Shown here: piece by piece, positions 23,550-31,455 of the stretch
Numbering within the stretch: position 1 is the stretch's first letter
How the letters are laid out: every line of letters begins with the position of its first letter
Origin: Candidatus Segatella intestinihominis
GTDB lineage: Bacteria > Bacteroidota > Bacteroidia > Bacteroidales > Bacteroidaceae
Length of the DNA stretch: 38,202 bases
Direction of reading: 5' to 3'
Assembly (NCBI GenBank): GCA_900548535.1
Contig: URLG01000023.1
Span: 1-38,202 of the forward strand
Made by a program: the position numbers and the translations under genes
The notes under the pieces: model-generated
The model's input: only the letters and a program-made list of their open reading frames with translations
Databases searched by the model: none
Told to the model about the DNA's origin: nothing

Positions 23550-24218
23550 TTAAACATTGCGCTTATTCCACCATTGCTTGATGACAGGAAGCGAGCCTAT
23601 CACCGTCTGTCCGATGCCATAGAATATGATCAAGGCACCGATGCCAGCCAAGAAGTCAGCACCCCAGAAGGCGAACATGGCACACAAGCCAGCACCGAGG
23701 AAGGCATTTCTCAAGCCTCGCTTCACCAGATACTCATTGCTCTGCTTATCTATCGGGCGTTGACTCTCCGGTACATTGATACCCTTCTCCATCGCCATCT
23801 CAGCCAACTTGATGCGGTCGTTGTGGCGGCGCATCAGATAGCGAACAATCAAGAAGATGGCTATCAGCGGAGCAAAGATAAAGAGCAATCCAAGGATGGA
23901 GAAGAGAATGATAAAGAATATCAAAGCACCCTTACCAAAGACGGAACCCAAGAAATCGAATGGGTCATCGTAATTGCCCAAGCTATATTTGGAATGATAA
24001 GTAGGAGCACTTTCATCTTCATAATCATTGGCAGCAGCCGTATCATTGCTGGTTGTATCGGAGTAAGCCTCCAGAGCCTCATCGTCAGCATCCTTCTCTT
24101 CCTTGTCCACCTGTTCTGTAGCAGGATGATAACGATGCTTTGGGGCAGAAGATGCCAAAGACACTTGGGTAACTCCCATGCTCATGACGAGCGCCAATGC
24201 TAATATTGTTTTCTTCAT
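23550..24218 (-). CDS. Exported/membrane protein, DUF6249-like
   Basis: 222 residues from the ATG at 24218 (MKKTILALALVMSMGVTQVSLA, a signal peptide); the in-frame TTG nine bases upstream is less likely. A polar, acidic linker (EEKDADDEALEAYSDTTSND) leads to a membrane pair (about 95-127, ALIFFIILFSILGLLFIFAP then IAIFLIVRYLMRR) and a second pair near the C-terminus (AFLGAGLCAMFAFWGADFLAGIGALIIFYGIG in parts). The architecture fits DUF6249 proteins, whose function is unknown. It is the first gene of a group with the ECF sigma and putative anti-sigma genes, so it may be part of the sensing module. Confidence 0.7.
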   Translation of the reverse strand: MKKTILALALVMSMGVTQVSLASSAPKHRYHPATEQVDKEEKDADDEALEAYSDTTSNDTAAANDYEDESAPTYHSKYSLGNYDDPFDFLGSVFGKGALIFFIILFSILGLLFIFAPLIAIFLIVRYLMRRHNDRIKLAEMAMEKGINVPESQRPIDKQSNEYLVKRGLRNAFLGAGLCAMFAFWGADFLAGIGALIIFYGIGQTVIGSLPVIKQWWNKRNV

Positions 24219-24296
24219 ATCTATCAATATTTTATTGTTTTACACTGTTGTTTTATTAAATTTTCTATGTCTTAGACGCATCTCTTGCCATTTTAG

Positions 24297-24330
24297 TTGC
24301 AAAGAAACAAAATTTTTCTTATATTTGCAA
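24297..24330. promoter_or_regulatory. Interleaved divergent promoters for rsmF and the DUF6249-ECF group
   Basis: Plus strand: TTG at 24297-24299, 20 bases, TATATTTG at 24320-24327, reading to the methyltransferase gene. Minus strand: TTG at 24330-24328, 20 bases, TTTCTTTG at 24307-24300 (one mismatch to TAnnTTTG), reading to the DUF6249-like gene. The two promoters occupy the same 34 bp in opposite directions, and the ends form the inverted repeat TTGCAAA/TTTGCAA. Confidence 0.65.
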
Positions 24331-24377
24331 AGGATTTCCAAAAGACTTGCAAAGAATTTTGAAAGTTTTAGGATCTA

Positions 24378-24397
24378 CACCTTATTATATATATAAA
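24378..24397. repeat. AT-rich spacer motif ACCTTATTATATATATAAA
   Basis: The 19-mer ACCTTATTATATATATAAA (24379-24397) lies 14 bases before the rsmF-type start codon and occurs exactly again at 29390-29408. Confidence 0.6.
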
Positions 24398-24411
24398 CAA
24401 AAAAGAAGATT

Positions 24412-25902
24412 ATGACTTTACCAGAAGAATTCAAGACATATACTCGCCAATTGATGGGCGACGACCTGTATGAGCAGTTGGAACGAGGTCTTACCGAGGA
24501 CGAGGTGCCTGTGAGCATTCGTCTGAACCCCTTTAAGTACAAGGAGTGGTTGAAGGCTGAAGACACGTCGATACCTTGGTGTGCCAAGACGGGACGCTAT
24601 CTGAACACCCGCCCTAGTTTCACCTTCGACCCATGGTTGCATGCAGGCATATATTACGTGCAGGAAGCATCATCTATGTTTGTGAACCTAGCCATCGAGC
24701 AACTGGTGCATGAACCCGTGATGATGCTCGACCTCTGCGCTGCACCAGGCGGCAAGTCAACGGCTGTGAGAGCCGCCTTGCCTAATGGCAGTTTGCTCTT
24801 TAGCAACGAACCGATGCGCACCCGTTCGCAGATTCTAGCCGAGAACATCCAGAAGTTTGGTCATCCCGACGTGATTGTGACCAACAATTATCCTCGTGAC
24901 TATAAGAAATCGAAATTGCAGTTCGACGTCATCCTTGCCGATGTGCCTTGCTCAGGTGAGGGCATGTTTCGCAAGGACGAGGGAGCCATCAAGGAATGGA
25001 GCCCACAGAATGTGGAAAACTGCTGGAAGTTACAGCGAGAAATCGTGAGCGACATCTGGAGTTGTCTGAAGCCAGGCGGCATCCTCATCTATTCCACCTG
25101 CACCTTCAATGCCCACGAGGACGAGGAGAATGCGGAATGGATAGCCGAGGAACTGGGAGCCGACTTCATCCAGCTCGACATCTCGGAAAACTGGAACATC
25201 ACGGGCAATCTCATCGGCAAAGATGCCGAGGGCAATCTGATAGACAATGCCGAGCACCCCGTATATCGCTTTATCCCTGGCAAGACGCAAGGCGAAGGCC
25301 TCTTCCTCTGCGCATTGAGAAAGCACGGTGAGGATAAAGCCATCACGGTAGCGATGGATAGCTATAAGACTCAGAAAGAGAAAAAGATCAAGAAGACAAA
25401 GGGCAAAAAGGGAGGCAAGGAGGAAGTATTTACATGGATACCTGGCAACTGGTTGCTCGGCATAGGAGATACGCCCGATGAAGAGAAACTCGGCATGGGG
25501 TATGATTATATCAAGAATGACGAGGATCTTTATGCCATTCCGAGCCGATGGGCTGCTACCTATCGCAAGGCAAAGGAGAGCCTGAAGGTGATTCATGCAG
25601 GCATCAAACTGGGCACCGACAAGGGCAAGGGACTCATCCCAGACCAAAGTCTCGCCCTCTCCATCATGCTCTATCAAGCTGCTTTCAACAGAGTGGAGTT
25701 ATCCTATGAGGATGCCATCCGCTACCTACGCAAGGAAGCAGTGAATCTGCCAGAGGATACACCAAAGGGCTATGTGCTGGTAACCTATCGCCAAGTGCCA
25801 TTGGGATGGGAGAAGAATATCGGCAATAGAGCTAACAACCTCTATCCACAAGAGTGGAAAATCAAGAGTACACATGTACCAGAAGAAACTAAAGTTTTAT
25901 GA
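24412..25902 (+). CDS. rRNA (cytosine-C5-)-methyltransferase, RsmF/NOL1/NOP2/sun family
   Basis: 496 residues. The N-terminal domain (FKTYTRQLMGDDLYEQLERGL) precedes the SAM-binding core LDLCAAPGGKST (about 104-115). The two functional cysteines are in DVPCSGEGMFRKDEG and IYSTCTFNAHEDEEN. A basic linker (KKIKKTKGKKGGKEE) separates the core from a C-terminal PUA-like/RsmF domain ending LGWEKNIGNRANNLYPQEW. E. coli RsmF methylates C1407 of 16S rRNA; length and domain order match RsmF more than RsmB. The last four bases overlap the folA ATG, indicating translational coupling. Confidence 0.88.
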   Translation: MTLPEEFKTYTRQLMGDDLYEQLERGLTEDEVPVSIRLNPFKYKEWLKAEDTSIPWCAKTGRYLNTRPSFTFDPWLHAGIYYVQEASSMFVNLAIEQLVHEPVMMLDLCAAPGGKSTAVRAALPNGSLLFSNEPMRTRSQILAENIQKFGHPDVIVTNNYPRDYKKSKLQFDVILADVPCSGEGMFRKDEGAIKEWSPQNVENCWKLQREIVSDIWSCLKPGGILIYSTCTFNAHEDEENAEWIAEELGADFIQLDISENWNITGNLIGKDAEGNLIDNAEHPVYRFIPGKTQGEGLFLCALRKHGEDKAITVAMDSYKTQKEKKIKKTKGKKGGKEEVFTWIPGNWLLGIGDTPDEEKLGMGYDYIKNDEDLYAIPSRWAATYRKAKESLKVIHAGIKLGTDKGKGLIPDQSLALSIMLYQAAFNRVELSYEDAIRYLRKEAVNLPEDTPKGYVLVTYRQVPLGWEKNIGNRANNLYPQEWKIKSTHVPEETKVL

Positions 25903-26387
25903 TCAGCATCATCGCATGTATATCAAGGAATAGGGCAATTGGGTATCAGAACCAATTGCTCTATCATATCAAGAGCGACATGGCTCGATTTAAGAAACTC
26001 ACGATGGGGCATACTATCATCATGGGGCGCAAGACATTTGAGTCATTGCCCCATGGTGCATTGCCTCATCGCCATAACGTGGTGGTATCGCAAAGCCAGA
26101 AAGAGATACTGGGATGCCAGGTGGTTGGGGATTTAGAGGAAGCCATCAAGACCATCCAAGCAAGTACGCATCCAGCTGATGAGGTTTTTATCATTGGCGG
26201 CGAAAGCATCTATCGCCAAGCCCTGCCCTATGCCTCACATCTCTATCTCACCATCGTGGAAGATGAGGCTGAGCAAGCCGATGCCTTCTTCCCAGAGATA
26301 GACCTTCAGGAATGGCGAGTGACAGAAAAAGAAATAAGGAATGAAAATGGACTTGCATTCTCATTCCTCACATATCAAAGGTTTTAA
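25899..26387 (+). CDS. folA: Dihydrofolate reductase
   Basis: 162 residues, the usual bacterial DHFR length. IIACISRNRAIGYQNQLLYH is the substrate-loop start; the conserved Trp of the LPW motif is Tyr here (LLYHIKSD), with the catalytic acidic residue Asp27-equivalent in SD. HTIIMGRKTFESLP and FIIGGESIYRQALPYASHLYLT (in parts) are the NADPH-binding motifs. The enzyme reduces dihydrofolate to tetrahydrofolate for thymidylate, purine and methionine synthesis. The ATG overlaps the stop of the preceding methyltransferase gene by 4 bp. It converges with the Lrp-type gene. Confidence 0.95.
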   Translation: MISIIACISRNRAIGYQNQLLYHIKSDMARFKKLTMGHTIIMGRKTFESLPHGALPHRHNVVVSQSQKEILGCQVVGDLEEAIKTIQASTHPADEVFIIGGESIYRQALPYASHLYLTIVEDEAEQADAFFPEIDLQEWRVTEKEIRNENGLAFSFLTYQRF

Positions 26388-26418
26388 TAATATTCACTTT
26401 TCAAAGGGGGCAGAATCA

Positions 26419-26925
26419 TTATTCTTCTGACTCTTCCTCACCCTCCTCTGGCTCAGCAGACTTCAAGTCTACCAAAGGCAACTGGCGGTCGATGGCAGCA
26501 TTGAATGAGATGATGGTCTCGCTGCGTGACAAGCCCAGAGGCTGCAACTTGTCGTGGATAACCTCCAGGAGGTGATGATTGTTGTAAGCATAAATCTTGA
26601 TAAACATATCCATACCACCTGTGGTGTAATGACACTCAGTTACCTCAGGAATCTTCTTGAGTTCTTCGAGCACATGGTCGAAGTTCTCTGGATCCTTCAG
26701 GTAGAGTCCCACATAAGCACAAGTCTCATAGCCAATCTTCTCAGGGTCGATGATAAACTGAGACCCCTTGATGATGCCAAGGTTTGTAAGTTTAGCTACA
26801 CGCTGATGAATGGCAGCACCGCTCACATTGCAAGCACGTGCTACTTCCAAGAAAGGAATACGGGCATCCTGAGAAATCAGCTTCAGAATCTGCCTATCTA
26901 ATGAATCGATAATTTGTTTTGCCAT
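26419..26925 (-). CDS. Lrp/AsnC family transcriptional regulator
   Basis: 168 residues. The winged HTH occupies about 1-60 (LDRQILKLISQDARIPFLEVARACNVSGAAIHQRVAKL in parts) and the RAM ligand/oligomerisation domain about 70-145 (CAYVGLYLKDPENFDHVLEELKKIPEVTECHYTTGGMDMFIKIYAYN in parts). The C-terminus is an acidic tail (SAEPEEGEEESEE) not present in E. coli Lrp. Such proteins sense amino acids and bend DNA at many promoters. It is a single gene with its own TATCTTTG promoter and converges with folA. Confidence 0.93.
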   Translation of the reverse strand: MAKQIIDSLDRQILKLISQDARIPFLEVARACNVSGAAIHQRVAKLTNLGIIKGSQFIIDPEKIGYETCAYVGLYLKDPENFDHVLEELKKIPEVTECHYTTGGMDMFIKIYAYNNHHLLEVIHDKLQPLGLSRSETIISFNAAIDRQLPLVDLKSAEPEEGEEESEE

Positions 26926-26945
26926 ATTTACTAAATATTTGGTTG

Positions 26946-26953
26946 CAAAGATA
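26946..26953 (-). promoter_or_regulatory. Predicted -7 element of the Lrp/AsnC gene (TATCTTTG)
   Basis: The minus strand reads TATCTTTG 21 bases before the ATG; TTC, one mismatch from TTG, lies 20 bases upstream (26976-26974). Confidence 0.6.
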
Positions 26954-27058
26954 GCACAAATATTTTATAATATGAAACTTTTTGCAAGAAAATAATAATA
27001 AATTAATATTATTTTTCCTTTTACTAGGTAAAAACGGCTATATTCAATGACAAAATTG

Positions 27059-27517
27059 CTATTTTTCCGTTGCCGAATAACTAATCTTGAGTGCTTTTGC
27101 TTGTCGCAAAGCTTGCTTTACGTCTGTTATCGTACCCATCTTGGTGTCCTTGTCTGCCTTGATGGAAACGGTCATCAACTTCTGGTCTTCTGGCGACATT
27201 CGCTTCTTTTCGGCACTGATATAGTCCATCACTTCGGGAGCGGTAGCAAACTTATCATTGAGTTGTATCTGCGAATCCTTGCCATACTTGCCCTGCAATT
27301 CCTTGGTTGGTTTGCCGATATAGATATGGCTCACGGCACTCTTCTTGGTGAGTCGGGTGAGATGCTTGCCCTGCGGCATACGGCATTCCACCTTCAAGGT
27401 AACCTGGCGCATGTGGGTAACAATCATGAAGAAGAAGAGAACAGAGAATATCAAGTCTGGCAGGGATGATGTATTCAGCCCTGGCACCTCGTGTGATTTC
27501 TTACGAAAGTTCATCAT
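27059..27517 (-). CDS. ExbD/TolR family biopolymer transport protein
   Basis: 152 residues. After a short cytoplasmic start (MMNFRKKSHEVPGLNTSSLP) comes the single membrane helix DLIFSVLFFFMIVTHMRQ with the Asp of the proton path at its beginning, then a periplasmic domain. It is the second of two exbD-type genes and overlaps the first by 4 bp. Together with the ExbB-type protein it would use the proton gradient to energise TonB. Confidence 0.9.
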   Translation of the reverse strand: MMNFRKKSHEVPGLNTSSLPDLIFSVLFFFMIVTHMRQVTLKVECRMPQGKHLTRLTKKSAVSHIYIGKPTKELQGKYGKDSQIQLNDKFATAPEVMDYISAEKKRMSPEDQKLMTVSIKADKDTKMGTITDVKQALRQAKALKISYSATEK

Positions 27518-28131
27518 TGCCTGCCTCCTTTCTGACTATCGGTAGTTTCACCTATCTTCTTGTCATCGCCCTGCTTCTCCTCAGCATTGGCATCGATACT
27601 CTTGTCTTCGTGAGCCATAGCATTGGCATACGATTCGGTGATGCGCTGTGGACAAACCTTGCGCACAGCATCTTTCTGGGCAGCAGAGAGGAGGGCATAT
27701 TTCTTGCCAAACTTCTTCTGTGCCGTCTCATTACGGAGTTCATCGTAAGCCTCCATCAGTTGGTTTTGCATCTGGAAGTAGAGATCATAATCAGCATCCC
27801 TATCACTCACGATGGAGATGAGATGCTTAGCACCCAGGCGATGCACAAAGCGGATGGTCTCGTCCTTGAGCTGACTCACCTTCATGGGCTTGTCATTGAC
27901 CAAGAGCGTATCGCCAGCCGTGAGATGGAGTGCCATCAAGGTACCCTTGTCAACCACCGACTCCTGACGCTCCTTCTTCTGAGGTTCGGGTGAAGGAAGT
28001 TGACGCAATAATCCCTTATCCACATCCATGGATGTGGTGACAAGGAAGAATATCAACAGCATAAACGAGATGTCGGCTGTCGAAGTAGTATTCAGTCCCG
28101 GGGTTTCGTGTCTATTCCTTCTAAATATCAT
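27514..28131 (-). CDS. ExbD/TolR family biopolymer transport protein, longer form
   Basis: 205 residues. FRRNRHETPGLNTTSTADISFMLLIFFLVTTSM gives the membrane helix with the conserved Asp (in TADISF). The periplasmic part is about 60 residues longer than the usual ExbD, with a charged segment and a low-complexity C-terminus (DKSIDANAEEKQGDDKK). It lies between the 4-TM protein gene and the shorter exbD, which it overlaps by 4 bp (ATGA). Confidence 0.88.
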   Translation of the reverse strand: MIFRRNRHETPGLNTTSTADISFMLLIFFLVTTSMDVDKGLLRQLPSPEPQKKERQESVVDKGTLMALHLTAGDTLLVNDKPMKVSQLKDETIRFVHRLGAKHLISIVSDRDADYDLYFQMQNQLMEAYDELRNETAQKKFGKKYALLSAAQKDAVRKVCPQRITESYANAMAHEDKSIDANAEEKQGDDKKIGETTDSQKGGRQ

Positions 28132-28155
28132 AATCTGGTAAGTCCTTTTACCTTT

Positions 28156-28665
28156 TTACTTTTTTACCTTTCTAATATATCTTGTGGCACCAAAGATAAC
28201 GGCACCCATACCTGCCAGTAACATCAAGAGCGATGTGATGACAAACATATCGGATAGTTTGAGCCAAAGCCAATCCGCATAATTCTCGCCATTGATGAGC
28301 ATCGGGGCAGAGGAACCCAGTGCGAAGGTAAGCACCAAGAGGGCGAGCAAGCCTATCCAGGTGATGCGGAAGATGCGGCGCACAGGCACTCCATTGACCA
28401 CCGCCTCAGAGCGAGAGCCACGGTAATCCTTCCACATGGAATAGATGGCCAAGCCGATGCCTCCCACCAAGAAGAGCCACATCAAGCCGATGAGCACATC
28501 GGTGAAGAGAGGCGCATTGAAGTCTGGATTCTCCTCGAAAGGCATGTCATAGCCCACCAAAAAGAACAAGCCGAAGACCAGTACGGCAAGCGCTATCAAT
28601 ATATAGAAAATGCGTTGCGATACCTGCTCGGCACTTTTCTTTCTAAACTCAAATAAATGCTTCAT
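28156..28665 (-). CDS. Four-TM membrane protein between exbB and exbD
   Basis: 169 residues, not recognised. Four hydrophobic segments are visible: about 20-40 (IFYILIALAVLVFGLFFLVGY), 52-76 (TDVLIGLMWLFLVGGIGLAIY), 97-118 (ITWIGLLALLVLTFALGSS) and 138-161 (MFVITSLLMLLAGMGAVIFGA). It starts 3 bp after the exbB-type gene and is 24 bp before exbD, so it is probably made and used with the ExbB-ExbD complex. Accessory or assembly function is an inference. Confidence 0.72.
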   Translation of the reverse strand: MKHLFEFRKKSAEQVSQRIFYILIALAVLVFGLFFLVGYDMPFEENPDFNAPLFTDVLIGLMWLFLVGGIGLAIYSMWKDYRGSRSEAVVNGVPVRRIFRITWIGLLALLVLTFALGSSAPMLINGENYADWLWLKLSDMFVITSLLMLLAGMGAVIFGATRYIRKVKK

Positions 28666-28668
28666 AGC

Positions 28669-29382
28669 TTACTTGCTCTTAGCAATAATATCCATCAAGG
28701 TAACAGCCGACTCCTCCATTTGGCTGGTCAGATGCTCCACCTTAGAGATGATGTAATTATAGAATACCTGCAATATCAACGCTACGATGATACCAAAGAT
28801 GGTAGTAATCAAAGCCACCTTCATACCCGAAGCCACGATGGTAGGGCTAATGTCGCCTGCCTGCTGAATCTGGTCGAACGCCATCACCATACCAATCACA
28901 GTACCCAAGAAACCGAGGGAAGGAGCCATGGCGATAAAAAGCTTGATCCAAGAGCAACCTTTTTCCAGATTGGCAGCCTGCACCGTGCCATATCCACTCA
29001 CCGAGCGCTCGATGTCATCGAGATTCTCGGCCATGTGCATCAGTCCCTGATAGCAGATGGAAGCCACTGGACCACGAGTGTTGCGACAAAGCGTCTTGGC
29101 ACCCTCCACATCACCCGCCTTCACCTTTTGGTCGATGTCGCTCATCAATTGCTTAGCATTGATTTCGGAGAGACTCAGATAGATGATACGCTCGATGCAG
29201 AAAGCAAGACCCACAATCAAGGCGATGGCAACGAGAGACATAAAGCCCGCATTACCCTCTATAAACTTCGTCTTAAGAGCTTGATGAAAACCCATGTTCT
29301 CCTCTTGCGCCATCATAGGCAGAGAACATGCAAACATGAAAACCAATATTGCGAAACGCGCAATAGCTGTATTCTTCTTCAT
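28669..29382 (-). CDS. MotA/TolQ/ExbB family proton channel protein
   Basis: 237 residues. A first hydrophobic segment (IARFAILVFMFACSLPMMA) is followed by the usual three helices: GFMSLVAIALIVGLAFCIERI, then LFIAMAPSLGFLGTVIGMVMAF (the conserved GLLGTV-like signature), then ALITTIFGIIVALILQVFYNYI. It is the stator channel that works with the two ExbD-type proteins encoded next to it. The gene lies 28 bp from tRNA-Ser and could be read from the tRNA promoter. Confidence 0.93.
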   Translation of the reverse strand: MKKNTAIARFAILVFMFACSLPMMAQEENMGFHQALKTKFIEGNAGFMSLVAIALIVGLAFCIERIIYLSLSEINAKQLMSDIDQKVKAGDVEGAKTLCRNTRGPVASICYQGLMHMAENLDDIERSVSGYGTVQAANLEKGCSWIKLFIAMAPSLGFLGTVIGMVMAFDQIQQAGDISPTIVASGMKVALITTIFGIIVALILQVFYNYIISKVEHLTSQMEESAVTLMDIIAKSK

Positions 29383-29389
29383 ATAATAT

Positions 29390-29408
29390 ACCTTATTATA
29401 TATATAAA
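29390..29408. repeat. AT-rich spacer motif, identical copy of 24379-24397
   Basis: ACCTTATTATATATATAAA occurs here exactly between tRNA-Ser and exbB. Relative to the exbB start it is in the opposite orientation to its position before rsmF. Confidence 0.6.
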
Positions 29409-29410
29409 GC

Positions 29411-29497
29411 GGAAAGAGGGGGATTCGAACCCCCGAACCGGTTTTGCCGGTTACACGCTTTCCAGGCGTGCCTCTTCAGCCACTCGAGCACCTTTCC
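29411..29497 (-). tRNA. tRNA-Ser(GGA)
   Basis: An 87-base sequence that folds as a class II tRNA on the minus strand: acceptor GGAAAGG/CTTTCC, D-arm with GCTCGAGTGGCTGAAGAGGC, anticodon stem CACGC/GCGTG with loop CTGGAAA (anticodon GGA at 29463-29461), a long variable arm (ACCGGCAAAACCGGT) and TTCGAATC in the T-arm. The long variable arm is the serine identity element. No 3' CCA is encoded. Confidence 0.95.
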
Positions 29498-29499
29498 AG

Positions 29500-29536
29500 A
29501 TTTCGGAATGCAAAAGTATTACTTTTTATCCGAAAT
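29500..29536 (-). promoter_or_regulatory. tRNA-Ser promoter flanked by an 8-bp inverted repeat
   Basis: The minus-strand -7 element TACTTTTG (29518-29511) lies 14 bases before the tRNA. ATTTCGGA (29500-29507) and TCCGAAAT (29529-29536) are perfect inverted repeats on either side of it, 21 bp apart. Confidence 0.55.
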
Positions 29537-29625
29537 GCCTAATCTTCCGCTATTTTTTAAATTTCTTTAAGGAGTTATCACTAGTTATTGAGAACTTACC
29601 GAACTTGTAGATGGAAGATACCATC

Positions 29626-30408
29626 TTATTGTGGCAGATGGAAGATGCGTTGAACCGTCTGATTGGTTTGCTCAGCAAATTCCTCCTCGCTCACGCCATA
29701 AGCTTGCGCCAATGTCTTGAGCACTTCCACCACAAAGGCACTCTCATTTCTCTTGCCACGATAAGGCACGGGAGCCATGTAGGGGCTATCCGTCTCCAGC
29801 ACGATGCGATCCATAGGGACAGCGGCTGGAAGGTCTTCTCTCAGATGGCTGCTCTTGAAGGTAGAGACACCTCCCACTCCGAGCACGAACTTATCAAAGC
29901 TGAGGAGTTCCTCAGCCTCTTTCTGATTGCCTGTGAAGCAATGGAACACACCGCCAGGCAGGTCTTTCTCGTATTGTCGGAGCAGATGCACCATTTCATT
30001 CTGTCCCTTTCGGCAGTGAATCATCAAGGGAAGTTGGGTCTCTACCGACCACTTCACTTGCTCCTCGAAAGCTACCAACTGCTCTTTTTCAAATTCTCGG
30101 CTCCAGTAGTAATCCAAGCCCACCTCCCCGATAGCGATATAATCGCTGCCTTGGGCATCCAAGATCTTGCAGATTTCAGCCAGCTGTTCCTTCCAATCTT
30201 CCTTTACCTCCTCTGGATGCAGTCCTATCATCGGATAGGCATAGCCAGGGTATTGCTTGCTCAGCTCCAATACCCCACGGGTAGTCTTGAGGTCGATGGC
30301 AGGCAGAAAGACCTTTTCTACTCCAGCTTTCTTGGCACGAGCGAAAGCCTCAGCTCTGTCCTCATCAAACTCCTCTGCATCGAGATGAGTATGCGTATCA
30401 ATAATCAT
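29626..30408 (-). CDS. TatD family metal-dependent hydrolase
   Basis: 260-residue TIM-barrel deoxyribonuclease-like hydrolase. Metal ligands are readable in order: IDTHTHLD, AIGEVGLDYYWS, LMIHCRKGQ, GVFHCFTGN and LETDSPYMAP. Bacterial TatD proteins have 3'-5' exonuclease activity and may also act on D-aminoacyl or other bonds; the exact substrate is not certain. It starts 1 bp after the stop of the polyprenyl synthetase gene, implying one transcript. Confidence 0.92.
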   Translation of the reverse strand: MIIDTHTHLDAEEFDEDRAEAFARAKKAGVEKVFLPAIDLKTTRGVLELSKQYPGYAYPMIGLHPEEVKEDWKEQLAEICKILDAQGSDYIAIGEVGLDYYWSREFEKEQLVAFEEQVKWSVETQLPLMIHCRKGQNEMVHLLRQYEKDLPGGVFHCFTGNQKEAEELLSFDKFVLGVGGVSTFKSSHLREDLPAAVPMDRIVLETDSPYMAPVPYRGKRNESAFVVEVLKTLAQAYGVSEEEFAEQTNQTVQRIFHLPQ

Positions 30409-30409
30409 T

Positions 30410-31384
30410 TTAGTACTGTCGCTTCATCATTTTCTGAGCATACTGTGCGAGAACCTGCTTGCGCTCCTCGCTTACGCTGATGGCATCGAGATACTTCTTG
30501 CTCTGCTCAAAGTAATAAGCTATCTTCTCCTGCGCCAACTTGTCGATACCTATCTCATTATAGAGACGAGTTACGGCAGCCACTTTCTCAGTGCGGTCGA
30601 AATTCTTGGCATCTACCCATTTTTGCAGTTCGGCTCTCTGCTCAGCATTGGCATGATTGAATGCATTGATGAGCATGAAGGTTTTCTTGTTGGAAGTGAT
30701 ATCGCCACCGATAGCCTTGCCAAACACCTTGGTATCGCCATAAACGTCCAGATAATCATCCTGCAACTGGAAGGCTAAGCCTATCTGCTCACCAAACTTA
30801 TAGAGATTGTCTGCATCCTCGGCAGAGGCATCAGCCAAGATGGCACCAATCTTCAAGGCACAAGCCAAGAGTACGCTGGTCTTGAGGCGAATCATCTCGA
30901 TGTATTCCTCCTCCTTCACGTCATTGCGAGTCTCAAACTCCATGTCATACTGCTGTCCCTCGCCTATCTCCAGGGCTGTAGTGGTAAAGAGATTGAGCAC
31001 CTGTGGCAGATGCTTTGCATCACACTGAGCCATGCGGTCGTAGGCTAGTACCAACATGCTATCGCCTGAAAGGATGGCGGTATTGGCATCCCACTTCTTG
31101 TGTACCGTCTCATGACCACGGCGCAAGTCGGCATTGTCCATCAAGTCATCATGAAGGAGGGTATAGTTGTGGTATGTCTCCAGGGCAATGGCATTCATGA
31201 GAATCTTCTCAGGGTTCTCCTGGAAGAGATTGTAGCTCATGAGCATGAGGCAAGGCCGAATGCGCTTGCCACCCATGGAGAGAACATACTTGATAGGCTC
31301 ATAGAGCGAATATGGTTTGCGTTCGTATGGTAAGTTAGCCAAAAAGTCATTTACCATCGCCAAGATTTCTTCTGCTGTTTTCAT
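30410..31384 (-). CDS. Polyprenyl (trans-isoprenyl) diphosphate synthase
   Basis: 324 residues. The first aspartate-rich motif is LLHDDLMDNADLRRGHETVH and the second is FQLQDDYLDVYGD, with GGKRIRPCLML near the N-terminus, as in all trans-prenyltransferases. It condenses IPP onto allylic diphosphates to make farnesyl, geranylgeranyl or longer chains for quinone or cell wall carriers; product length cannot be fixed from sequence. ispH, which supplies its substrates, is in the same window. The gene is 65 bp after tonB and 1 bp before tatD. Confidence 0.92.
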   Translation of the reverse strand: MKTAEEILAMVNDFLANLPYERKPYSLYEPIKYVLSMGGKRIRPCLMLMSYNLFQENPEKILMNAIALETYHNYTLLHDDLMDNADLRRGHETVHKKWDANTAILSGDSMLVLAYDRMAQCDAKHLPQVLNLFTTTALEIGEGQQYDMEFETRNDVKEEEYIEMIRLKTSVLLACALKIGAILADASAEDADNLYKFGEQIGLAFQLQDDYLDVYGDTKVFGKAIGGDITSNKKTFMLINAFNHANAEQRAELQKWVDAKNFDRTEKVAAVTRLYNEIGIDKLAQEKIAYYFEQSKKYLDAISVSEERKQVLAQYAQKMMKRQY

Positions 31385-31421
31385 TTTATATAGTGTTTAA
31401 TGTTGAGTGTTTTATCATTCA

Positions 31422-31455
31422 CTCTTAATTATAAATTATTAATTCTCAATTATAA
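31422..31455. repeat. AATTATTAATTCT-type AT-rich repeat after tonB
   Basis: Copies of TTAATTATAAATTATTAATTC-like sequence lie next to the tonB stop. Similar sequence is found at about 5829-5855, 34225-34252 and 35109-35142, always at gene borders. Confidence 0.45.
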
